Shown here piece by piece: positions 12,485 through 22,634 of a stretch of DNA of 58,792 nucleotides. The position numbers and the translations under genes are program-made. A model generated the notes under the pieces. The model made no database searches. It was given only the letters and a program-made list of their open reading frames with translations, and was not told the DNA's origin. Origin of the DNA: Spizellomyces punctatus DAOM BR117 (taxonomy: Eukaryota; Chytridiomycota; Chytridiomycetes; Spizellomycetales; Spizellomycetaceae); contig NW_015971544.1 in NCBI RefSeq assembly GCF_000182565.1, positions 1 to 58,792 of the forward strand, in the 5' to 3' direction. Numbering within the stretch: position 1 is the first letter of the stretch; each line of letters opens with the position of its first letter.

Positions 12485-14482
12485 TGTCAAGTGGGAAACA
12501 CAAGGAGCAGAGCTGGTCTGATCCTCCTATTTGACGACCTTGACCTTCCCATTTTGACGATCTATATCCTATGCAATTTTCTCCAACCGGCAGTTTATAG
12601 TCTCCCGGAACCTTTTCTTAGCTCCCAAATTTGCGACAGTAGGAATGAAATTTAGGTTCCGACCAAAAGATTACATTTACCGTCAAACGAAGTGATTGTA
12701 TAAGTTACACAAATATGGCCACAATATTTTAGCTAGAAAATGCTGGCTATCCATAAACCCAACTGTTCCATAAAGACCAAGGCTGGAGTACTGTCATCCG
12801 GTTGGCTCCACTATTACGAAGAATTGGTTTTATTTGATCACGATACCGGAATCGCAATTTTATGCATTCAGCTGTGCTGCACCATCAGCAGCTACTGTGC
12901 TTAACACACGCAGTCGCCATTCAGACTTTCCCTGTTCATGTTGAAAGAGTAAATATACAGGAAGTAGGTTCAGCAGCAGGGCGTCAAATGGCTTCATCTA
13001 TGTCAACCTGGGAGAGCGGATCGCCACTTCTTCTGTTTTTTCGCTCGCTAATGGTGCGGATGATCTGCAGGAGAAGCGTTTGCTATCCATTTGTGGAACT
13101 GGAGCAGACTTGGAACGCATGTTCCCCGGCTATGATTGTGCGTTAGCGCCCCAAGCGAGGAGGTTACGACACCCGTGAGCTCCAAGGATGGTAGTCGCGC
13201 TTGAGCGCAAATGTACTGTATCGAGTCAAATCTCAAAAGCCATGGATCTTGGTACCTCAGCTTGGGTCACATGTCCTTAGGGCAGCCTGTAGCCTAAACT
13301 TCTAGTTTCGATTTTCTGGAGGACACACCCATCTGTACACTTCAGACACATTGTGATCTTTGTATATAAGGAAAACGAGCACCTGTACATCTCGAGCCTG
13401 GCTCCGAAAATAGTAGACCTTTTGTACTGCCTTAAGATTGAGTAGGTCGGAATTAAATCTTATCTGAAGAGTACGTGCCCAACCTGAAGCTTCAACTCTG
13501 GTGTCACACTATAGCACCGAGACTGCCGGTGCCTCGTTTAGTACTTTGAACGGTACATAGGAATAAACAAGCACTATCATAGCGTACATGACTACTGATC
13601 GACTGTTTCAGATATCATCGTTCGCGACGCCCGGCTAGATTACATTGACTATGAAAACAGTTGAACGTAGTTTTTTTGATGGCTCTGAACATCTTCCACT
13701 GTAATAAGGACCCTTCATTCTTCCTAACCCTACCCAGTGGAAGCGAGATATGAAGGGTCGAGAAGTGCAAATGGAAACATCTGCCAAGACTATCTTACCA
13801 GATACTTCCATGCTCGAACTTTCCCCTGTAACATATAGCATTATTTAAAAGTTAGGAACAGTGGTATGTTCCGAGTAGTGCACCAAGACCATAAATCTAC
13901 TTGGCAAGCTCGTTCTAAGTCATCTACTGCAGCCATCATAAGCGTAGCATTTGAAGAATATAAATGAAAAATGGAAAAAAGCAAGAAAGGCTAAAATACG
14001 GAGTTTTCCGGGGACACTCGAGAAAATTTCCATTACCATGGGAGACTTTTAGAAGTCGGATGTTCACAGCAGTCAAAAACGCTTTACTTTTTAATTTGAC
14101 ATGAGACCATTCTTGCATGCCTGGAAGTGCAAAATGCCGAAAAAATAATTTCGCTTTTTACTTGCGAATGAGACAAAATGTCGACAACCCGTGCAAACGG
14201 CAGGCCGACATGCCCGCATAGATTTATAGCGCTAGAACAGCAGCCTTGTCCATTAACCAATTTGGCCAACACTCTCACTTTCAGTAGTCAACTTTTCTCT
14301 GGCCTGTTGTAGCCTCGGCTAAGCACACCTCCTGGACATTTGCCACTCTAGCAGCATCATACGCACCGTCAATCACCTCGAACCCCTAATGTAAGATCCT
14401 ACCAACACTCTGCACAGTTCAAGGGTCCTGATCTCAACATCCTCACCTTTTAGCATAAGCACTTACGCTTCCCTTTTTCAAT
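12485..14482. other. Non-coding interval with inverted-repeat arm
   Basis: It separates the start of the SGNH hydrolase (minus) from the F-box gene (plus), so it should contain both promoters. The right inverted-repeat arm lies about 270 bp before the F-box start codon. I see no coding segment. Confidence 0.55.
13965..14215 (+). repeat. Inverted repeat, right arm
   Basis: This is the shorter partner of the arm at 9660-10045, in opposite orientation. Together they enclose about 4 kb including the SGNH hydrolase gene. Because this copy sits directly upstream of the F-box gene, the repeat could be a duplicated 5' region rather than a mobile element. No terminal target-site duplication was seen. 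Confidence 0.75.
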
Positions 14483-15884
14483 ATGGCGGAGTGCGCCCAA
14501 TTGTGCCTTTTTTGTGGTTGTCCGATTTCAAATATTTACAAGGAGATCGAGAGATACGAGGAATTGGAACCATTTGAGGGTCTCCAGCGTGGTGACGCTA
14601 CTTGGTAAGACTATCATATGTTGAGGGTTTCGGTGGTGATGGCTTCTCACAAACACTATGGAGTTTTAAAGGTTTACATGGGGAGTTGCGCTCTTCACAA
14701 ATTATGTATCATACCCGGGAAGGATCGGTGGCCAGCGCCTTTTAGTGGTGGACGAGGTTTACCGAGGGGATATACCAAAACCAGGGGCCACTTATGAACC
14801 AGATGAGTTGCCGGATTTTGAGGATGCAGCAGAAGACTCAGATGAAGATGCCCCTCTGGGACCTTTTTCCACGAGTGGCTGGATCGGTTTGTACAGAAAT
14901 ACAGAACACTGCGTTCCGCTGCTATTCTTCTTCCGTCACTTACTCCGAGATTCCTTGAACCCAGAATTTCAAGGACTGGATAACTGTGCTGGTTCCGCTG
15001 CCATTGTGCACCATGCATGCCTTTGGCTGGCGATAGAGTGGAAAAGTGCTGGAGGCATACAAGAATTCTTCATGAGCCCTACCGGATCCATTCTTGAATG
15101 TTCGTGCCAGGGCTATAGCCGCAGCTGGACAGCGGGATATTTCGTGAGCCGTGAGAACCAGAAGGATGACGACGCTCACCGTGATCATAAATGCAGGGAT
15201 CGGAGGTCGAAAGAAGAATCGGTAGCTAAAATTGGCTGGAGCGGGGCCATGTGCGTTGACTATGAAGCATTCAAAACAGGGAACAGCTGGGCCCGATGGA
15301 TGGATGATGAGGATTATAGCTCCGACAAAGCATGGCTGCTGACCAGACCTGATCGGTTTCCAGCGCTCCCATTGGTTGCAACCACGGGCCTTTCTGGCGT
15401 CGAGCAGCGGCAGCAGCAGCGTTCAGATGTCCTAGCGAGATTGCCAACAGAGATCATACTGGCGATACTTGAGCTTCTCGTCGGCGACGACGAGCGCAGT
15501 CTCCTTCGTTTGCAATCAACGAGTCATTACTGGCGTTCCTTCTTCTTGGGAGACACTGGCTTGCCTCCGCAGGCAATGCAGGCGCTATATCGCGAACGAT
15601 GTGTTGCTCTCGCATGGATCCCAACTCCAGTGGATATTCATCGGCGCGCAAAGCAATTTAACGCAGTTTTGGAGACTGCTGCACCCGGAACCATTGACTG
15701 GAAATCGTATTACGTATCCTGCTCCACATCCCCGAGTATGAGAAACAGAAACAGAATATATCGAAAGGTGTCGGATGTGTATGATTTGATCCAAGGAGGG
15801 GAGCGACGGCGAAGAGCATTCAATTCATTTGTGAAGTCAATGTGGGCGCAAGGATATACCGAGGACCAATATCAAATGATGTGA
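14483..15884 (+). CDS. F-box protein (paralogue 1)
   Basis: Two exons, 14483-14604 and 14672-15884, give 444 aa. The N-terminus carries a short Cys motif (CLFCGCPI), followed by a conserved block, an acidic patch (DFEDAAEDSDED) and a segment with IVHHACLWLAIEW. An F-box-like sequence lies near residues 230-275 (LARLPTEIILAILELL). The C-terminus is basic with RNRNRIYRK. F-box proteins recruit substrates to SCF ubiquitin ligases by binding Skp1; no WD40 or LRR substrate-binding repeats are visible, so the target is unknown. The gene is clearly related to the one at 51569-52953, including the intron position (after a TG of a Trp codon). TTAGGG repeats follow 40 bp after the stop codon. The frame is intact throughout. 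Confidence 0.85.
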
Positions 15885-15922
15885 GGGGTACTTTGTTAGG
15901 TGGCGGGCCAGCAATTCTTGGA

Positions 15923-15945
15923 GGGTTAGGGTTAGGGTTAGGGTT
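15923..15945 (+). repeat. Interstitial telomeric repeat (GGGTTA)n
   Basis: Almost four perfect units of GGGTTA lie 40 bp downstream of the F-box stop codon, in the opposite orientation to the terminal array. Such sites can mark healed breaks or former chromosome ends, or can be chance or telomerase-inserted sequence. Confidence 0.95.
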
Positions 15946-16396
15946 CACGGTGCTTTCTATTAAGCTATAGGTGGCCCTATGGATTATATCAACAGGTTTC
16001 TTACCGTTGGCTTATGGCAGGTTCCCCATCGGTTTTGGAAGTGGAACTCTTGGTGTCGGGAGGGCATTCATCGTTTCATGTCAAATACCTCGCATGGAAC
16101 ACCCCAATCCTTAATCTGTCGGGTTCTCCGCCAGTCCGATCATTCCAAATATCATTATGTGGGCTCACTAACCAGTCGCAGAGCGAAATGGCGTATGTTA
16201 CATAGATTCCCGGCTTTACAATTTTTTCCTGAACGTTGCCATCATCGTATCGACATTTCGTTGGATGGAGATTAAAGATCCAGCACCAGCGCAAAATTCT
16301 TTCTCACGCTCACAAGAAAGCAACCATCCAGTATGTGCCAAACCGAGGAGTTCGAATGAGCCACAGTCAAGCTTGAGCAGACACATCGAGGTGTAT

Positions 16397-16907
16397 ATGT
16401 CTCACTTTCTCACATATAGAAGAAACTACGCCTTCTGTCTTTTCCTCACGCTCCACCTTACTCTGCGAGGTGTTGTCGCAGTTGCGGAGACAGTTGGGGC
16501 TAACAAGTACCAGAGCCTCAAACTAGATGCTGATGCTGACACAGGATTCGGCCGAGTATTTGTTCATGCTGGGATTGCTAGGAACCAACACTTTCCTTGC
16601 CATACCCCGCCTTGAACGCCTCTGGTCAACCTCCTCATCACCGGTGTCATAGCCGTCTTTGTGGGAACAGTTTTTCTGCTTCCTGGTTGCATGAACAGGA
16701 GCAGGGTCATGTTCACCATCGGCCTTGCCTTATCAGGGTGCTTGGCAGTCCCATTTGTCAGACGCTCACGATCTCCGTTCACTCCACCATTTTTGGAGAG
16801 AAACCGCACGGAAAGGCCATGGGTTATTTGACTACCGCTGGTAGCGTTGGTGCAATTTGTTCCGATGATGACTCGGGTTTCGTACCTTTTTGGCCCACCC
16901 GGTTGAT
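16397..16907 (+). pseudogene. Major-facilitator (MFS) transporter relic
   Basis: Fragments in different frames read as one MFS carrier resembling the MFSD8/SPX-MFS group. First comes a segment with LTLRGVVAVAETVGA at about 16440-16510. Next are two hydrophobic stretches (LLITGVIAVFVGTVFLLPG) in another frame from 16620. Then FGEKPHGKAMGYLTTAGSVG follows in a third frame at about 16790-16850. No intron arrangement restores one frame and the rest of the 12-helix protein is absent. This is a truncated, frameshifted copy. Confidence 0.6.
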
Positions 16908-18678
16908 TTAGCCTTTGTATCTCCCTGGTCCTTCTTTTGAAAAAGTTACGTGAGTATGCGTTTCAATTGGTGTTTCGTAACGCTAATATGGATGACCTGT
17001 TGGAGAAGGTAAACTGCTCAATCCCTCAGGCTGGAATATATTGTTCACCGCAAAGAGTGACATGTAATTACACAAGCTATAGCTCTAAAGTGAATCACGG
17101 TGCAGACAATGGAGATGAGCGGAGAGTGGGGCGACAATCCTGGATCGTCAGAGATTCACTAGCAACTGTTTTGAAGAGATCGCTACATCCAAGAAAGACT
17201 CTTGTCTGTGCAAAGAGCGCTCTGCAATTAGGACTGTACACTTTCAGAGGCAACTTCATATGCCCTGTAGGAAACCCCCCCACTTCAATCAGACCACTGG
17301 AGTACATTTTCTCAGATGAATGGATAATGCACTCCTGTTTCTGTGTCTTGGGATGGTTGTAATTAAAATGTTGGAAAATCTTAAGAGCTTTTCTGCAGCA
17401 TCAGCCAATGTTCGGGCGAGCATCAGGCTCTCTCCAAGATTTCTGTTATTTTACACCTTACCGTTTTGCCACCTGGGTGCAGCAAATTGTAAGGGTAAAC
17501 GGGCCTGGTTCTTCCCACATGGAGGGCCCTCAATGAGCTAGTAGTCGATATCATAGACAGATCGACTAAATGGAAGACTGGTAGACTACTGGTTACGGCG
17601 CTTCTCTATGACAAAAAGGCTTGTCTGCCACAAAGAGTAAAAACGGCGGTTATTTTGACGATTAACAAAAAACTTCCGCTCTCGTGAATATGTCCAATAT
17701 GGTGAAGCTTCAAAGCGCAATGGTATAGGAAGCATGGTCCGAGCATAAATGCCAGAAAGAGGCAAGAGTACATTCATTTGAGCGGAAGCTTAGTCTCGCG
17801 ACAGAAACTCCGCTAATCGTCTTTAGCATTACTGGGCACGGCACGGTGAATGTCATAGGCTGCACGAGTTTGAGAATGTACGGTAGACAACTAGAAAGTT
17901 CAAATTTGTCATTGCTACTGCTGACGCAGGCCTTAACGGACGAAAATCATGCCAAACGATTGAGCTCCTTAACCTGGGGGGAGTTTGGTCCGATGTCAGA
18001 TGGTTGCTGGCACGGACTGGGTTGGCATTGCGCACTCCACCAACAGGCGCCGCAGAAACCACAACAAAAACAACTTGCTCGCCATCACGTTGACGAGTCG
18101 CTGCTATTTTTAGACCAGAGGCACTACCTGGATGCAAGACGACAGTCAGATCCAGAAAATGCCCGACGCGGTAGGAGGGGCTGCCAAGGATCGGGATATT
18201 ATCATGTCACTCAAGGGGAAGGCTGTTGAGTGTGAGCAGTTTTTTCTGCTTTCCGTCGATGGTTTGTTGGTGGTATTGTTGTAGTGACAAAAAGTCAGGT
18301 TTTAGCGCGGCTGCAAGCGTCTTGTCTGTGTGTCGGTGGTTGAAGCGGGTGACTTAATAGTAGGAGATTTTTGAGGGTTCTGATTACTATTTCCAATCTT
18401 CGGATTTTTTTCCACCCTCACCGGACCCCAACAGAGCTCGCTGAAAGTTGCCACTATCAGTAGCAGAGACATACTTTGTGCAAGACCGCCTTTCCGCTTT
18501 CTGCAACCTGGTGTCGGTAAGGAAATATGTTCATCTCTGCTAGAGGTTGAGCTGTGTAACGCTAACTCAAGTACATCTCAAACAATACATTATAGATAGC
18601 GCTCGAAAAGAGCTATAGAGTGCCTTATACCCTGCCACTTTCCTTTCGGCCTTTTTCTCCAAAGATACCTCGACCTGC
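16908..18678. other. Non-coding interval before the CHY-RING gene
   Basis: Several open stretches of 60-140 codons occur here (for example 16937-17362 and 17846-18229) but show no family motif, no splice logic and no consistent composition. The last 400 bp should hold the promoter of the gene at 18679. This interval marks the change from the decayed subtelomere to the intact core. Confidence 0.5.
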
Positions 18679-20575
18679 ATGTCCCTGTCGCTGCCAGCCA
18701 ATCTCCAAAGCATCTTCCGCACCATCAGCGGCAGCGTTTTGGCCTCGAACCAGCAACAGACAAACCAGCAACAACCAGCTCGCCAGCAGCAGCCGACCAG
18801 TTCGTCGTCAAACACGTCAATGCCCTACGGTACCCCATCTCAGCCGTCGTTGGCAAGCGTGACGATTTCTCCTCGTCAGAGCGAATCGGATATGCAGGTT
18901 GACGATTATCATCACGATCACCACGGACATCATCACCATCACCACCACCACGATCATGACCACGACGGTGAATGGGACGAAGAAGGAGACTACGACGGGA
19001 GCGATGTAATGGATGATGGCGATGACGGTGATGATGGACAATCCGGCGGTGCTGGGGACGGCCACGGGAGCGAACAGAGTACCGAGGATAAGGAGCAAGA
19101 AGCAAAACTTCACCAACATCAAACTGACTTGCGTAAAAGAATTATGATGATCCAACAAGACAATTCCATTCCACCTGCAGACAAAGCGAGACGTATTCAG
19201 GTTCTTTTATCAGTGTCGCTTTTGTCACTTGGACCAAGTCTAACCAACGATTCATGTAACAGGAACTGATGACCCAAGGCTGGTCGCAAAAGCAGCAATC
19301 GCGTTCGACTGTCAACACCAGGGTTACCAATCGTCTCGAGAACCGCCGTTCAAACTTTAATGAACTAACAGATGCCGACAGGCAACCTACATACCATGAC
19401 AAAGCCAATGGCATACTCGGATGCAAGCATTATCAAAGAGCGGCGAAGCTTCAAGCTCACTGCTGTGGAAAATGGGATACCTGCCGATTTTGCCATGACG
19501 AGGTCAGTGACCATAATATTGTGAGGTAAATATGTGAAGAAAGTTTGCTGTTATTGGAGTATCATCGTCGGAGCTCACAATCGTCTTTAGAAATTTGATC
19601 ACAACCATGATGTGCATGTACTGCTCCACTGTACAACCCGCTGGACAAGATTGTATCAACGAAAAATGTGGCCGGCGGGTAGCCAAATACTATTGTAAAG
19701 AATGCAAGCTCTGGGACAGCGACCCTCGCAAGAACATTTATCACTGTTACGACTGCGGTATCTGTCGTATCGGGAAGGGGCTTGGCATTGACTATTTCCA
19801 CTGCAAAAAATGCAACGTGTGCATGGCCATCAGCTTGAAAGGACGACATAAGTGCATTGAAAGGAATCTGGAGAGTGACTGTCCTATATGTGGAGAGTAC
19901 ATGTTCACCAGCACAACGACAGTTATTTTCATGGTTTGTGATTCGTTTGGAAACGTTGTACGCAACCGACATAGACTAATCTCAACAATTCCGCAGCCAT
20001 GTGGTCATTGCATTCACTACAAGTGCCACCAGGACTACATCCAGACTTCCTACCAATGCCCGACGTGCCTCAAGTCTCTCGCTGATATGAGCGACTATTT
20101 CCGTCGCATCGATATTGCTCTAGCTCAGCAGCAGATGCCACCAGAGTACGCCGATCTTTTGAACCAGATCTACTGCAACGACTGCGAGAAGAAGTGTTAC
20201 GCAAAGTTCCACTTTATGTACCACAAGTGCGTAACATGCAAAGGATACAATACCAAAGTACTCCACACGGTCGACACGAGCCAGGTACCGCCGGACCAGC
20301 TTAAGCTAGTTCTGGCGTTGAATGAGACTGCTGGGGGTTCGTCACCAGCCAGCCCGACAACGGCGGTAAACCCCGAACCGCCGGAGGTGACGCAAGAAGA
20401 GTCGACCAGAAGGGCTAGTGTCGGGGGTCGGAGCTCTACTAGTAGGAGAGCGAGTATGGTACAGCGAGGGGTCACATATTTTTGCCATCAATGTCAGGCT
20501 GCAACCAATCCCGTCATGGTGGCTGGCACGCAAAGGTGCGGGACTTGCGATTCGGACTTTCTGGAGCAGCTCTAA
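18679..20575 (+). CDS. CHY/CTCHY/RING-H2 E3 ubiquitin ligase with extra zinc ribbon
   Basis: Four exons: 18679-19200, 19263-19525, 19591-19933 and 19997-20575, 568 aa. The order is a Gln/Ser-rich N-terminus; a His run at about 75-97; an acidic stretch; a CHY zinc finger (GCKHYQR, CRFCHDE, CMYCSTVQ); a CTCHY finger (YYCKECKLWD to HCKKCNVC); a RING-H2 (CPICGEYMF, PCGHCIHYKC, CPTC); and the zinc ribbon usual for RCHY1/PIRH2 (YCNDCEKK to CVTCKGYN). These match the RCHY1 family, which transfers ubiquitin from an E2 to substrates in nucleus and cytosol. An added C-terminal ribbon (YFCHQCQAATNPV, then CGTCDSDFLEQL) resembles the N-terminal zinc finger of RNF115/RNF126. The last intron (19934-19996) is 63 nt, has no stop and keeps frame, so its retention would add 21 residues inside the RING. 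Confidence 0.93.
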
Positions 20576-20846
20576 GGGATTGGAACAGTTGGAAGACTTG
20601 AAACTAGTGAAGGGACGGTTTAGATAGAAGAAATATCGTCATGCAAACACTCCCTTGAGTAATTGGCGGACATGTGTGACAGGAATGTGTAGGTTCCAAT
20701 AAAAGCCAACTAACTCCAGTCCAGAGGTGCCTAGTGATGAAACTGACCAAGTCTGCATGAACACATTTGTTGGGGCTCGATCCTTCAATGGTTGATAGCG
20801 ATTCTATTGTACTCATCTATTGGAATATTAACGCAGCTACATAAAG

Positions 20847-21955
20847 CTATTCTCCTTTTCCCCGCTTATGATCTCTAGGAACGATAACAGGAAGGATTCC
20901 ATAGTACTTAAATTCTACAGTATTCGCCTTCCCCAGTGCTAAAAGGCGCATGTATTGGCTCAAAATGACTGAACCGTAACTACCGTATCCGGTGAGCAGA
21001 TGCCACCTGTTATAGAGGGGAAGGGACGGACATCAGCACGTGATACTAGAATGGACAAATGCGTAAACCTACCAAGCGTGCAATTCTCCCAGAACCCTCA
21101 GAGGATAGCCGGTGGTATTTTTCCATGAACGAAAAGCATCACAATAAAAATTGTCAATATTCCATAACAAAAATCTATGGTGAGAATAGTTGGATTAGAA
21201 GGTCAACGTCCCAACATACTCCAACGAGGCCAACGACGCTCACCCAAAGAGATAGCTTCCCAAGCTTGTCACATAGAGGAACCATAACACTCTCTTTGTC
21301 CCCGGATAGATTCGACCAAGTTTGTTAATATGCGCAATAGGCACAAGAGACGTTATAGCAACCAGGACGGCATAGGAAACTTGATGGAAAACGGGATCCC
21401 GCAACATTATGTAGACGACAGTGACAAACAGCGCATACACCGCGAGAACGATCGATGTGAGTGTGGGAAACTTCCCCGGAGGAAACGTTTGAAGACTACC
21501 ATGGTTTTCGTTCAAAGTTAGCTCTAATGAAATTGAGTCCACGCTTCACGTAAAAGCCCACTTCAAGACATACGTGGAAAAGACAAAAATGCAACTTCCA
21601 TAGATCATGGGCAGCTCATCCATCAATTGCATCTCATAGGTCAAACTCCCATGAAAGGCGGCACTGCCGGTCCCCACAACAGCCAACGCCAGGAAAGAGT
21701 ATATTATGCGTGCCTCTGCCTTAACGCGGACAGCATTATATATACCAATGAGGGCGGTTACATGGAAGACCAAATTGCTGGTCGTGTTCCCTGGTGGTAT
21801 ACAGAGGGTATTACATCAGAACAGCCAAGATGACATGCCGCGAAAAAGTCCACGGCAGAGAGAACCACAAACCACTTACACCATTCCGCTACGTAGTGTG
21901 ATAGCAGGTAATTTTCTTCGCACCAATCCAGGGTCGACGTAACAGGACTGTGCAT
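20847..21955 (-). CDS. Alkaline ceramidase
   Basis: Five exons: complement(20847-21006, 21073-21174, 21244-21495, 21550-21790, 21880-21955). They give 276 aa, the usual length for the ACER/YPC1/YDC1 family. Family signatures occur in order: TSTLDWCEENY near the N-terminus, AEWWNTTSN, GTGSAAFHGSLTYEMQ with MDELPM, DPVFHQ, FLLWNIDNFYCD, and HAWWHLLTGYG. The His residues of the SAAFHG and HAWWH motifs and the Asp of the D-E-L-P segment form the zinc site in this family. The enzyme cleaves ceramide or phytoceramide to a sphingoid base and fatty acid in ER or Golgi membranes and has seven predicted helices. The second junction (21496-21549) was chosen because it alone keeps frame and family spacing. 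The gene is convergent with the CHY-RING gene; 271 bp separate the stop codons. Confidence 0.93.
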
Positions 21956-22634
21956 GTAATAATGATACAGTTTTAATAAAATTTCAAGTTTCAATTATAA
22001 GCACCATGAATGCAACTGTCGGGCCCAGTAATACTGACCCCCAGAACCCTTCCACACCAGCCGGAGTTAATCCTGACATGATTCCAGGGTACGATTAGGT
22101 CTTCTGCATATTACGGCTGCCTGAAGCTGCTGAGATCTCAGCAAATCACGTGGGTAACGATTACAAAAGCATTCCCTCAGCATGAAAACCAACAGTGTTG
22201 CTAATCAAAAAGTGTCGGACGCTCTTGTCCATTTTTCTAGATACTTTGGAAGTTGAAAGTTGAAATTCTCATTGGAAAACTTGGCATAGGCTGATCTGGA
22301 ATGGTGGCTCTTGCCCAAAGACATTCGACTGCAAATGCCAACGACCCTAAATGTATCGACCCAAAAATAAACATAAAACTTTGCTAATTTTAGGCAAGGA
22401 AAAAGAGATACGTTTATTTCAACAGACGTCATTGCCAATTGTAGGGGGAGAACAATGTGTCCCAATACCAAATTCCTTGTTTTGTTAGATGGTGGCATAA
22501 ACCTGCGTAAGACATGGGATCCAGGCCACAAGCTATAAAGGAGGGGCATGTAGTTAGTGGTCCCTTTTTTTGCTTATATATATCCATCAGCTAATACACA
22601 AGAAGACGAACGATAAGAAAGACAGCTTTGAAGT
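21956..22634. other. Divergent upstream region
   Basis: It lies between the ceramidase start (minus) and the secreted-protein start (plus). A TATATATA stretch at 22575-22583, about 55 bp before the start codon of the plus-strand gene, may act as its TATA element. A 31-codon open frame at 22005-22097 (plus) has no support. Confidence 0.45.

Noticed and set aside
9660-14215. Inverted repeat as a classic DNA transposon
   Set aside because: No transposase between the arms, no target-site duplication seen and the arms differ in length; left as an unexplained inverted repeat.
17846-18229. 127-codon open frame (plus)
   Set aside because: No family motif, no splice sites that extend it, composition unlike the neighbouring genes.
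22005-22097. Short plus-strand frame rich in Asn and Pro upstream of the ceramidase
   Set aside because: Only 31 codons, no downstream exon that joins in phase; probably 5' sequence of the divergent pair.
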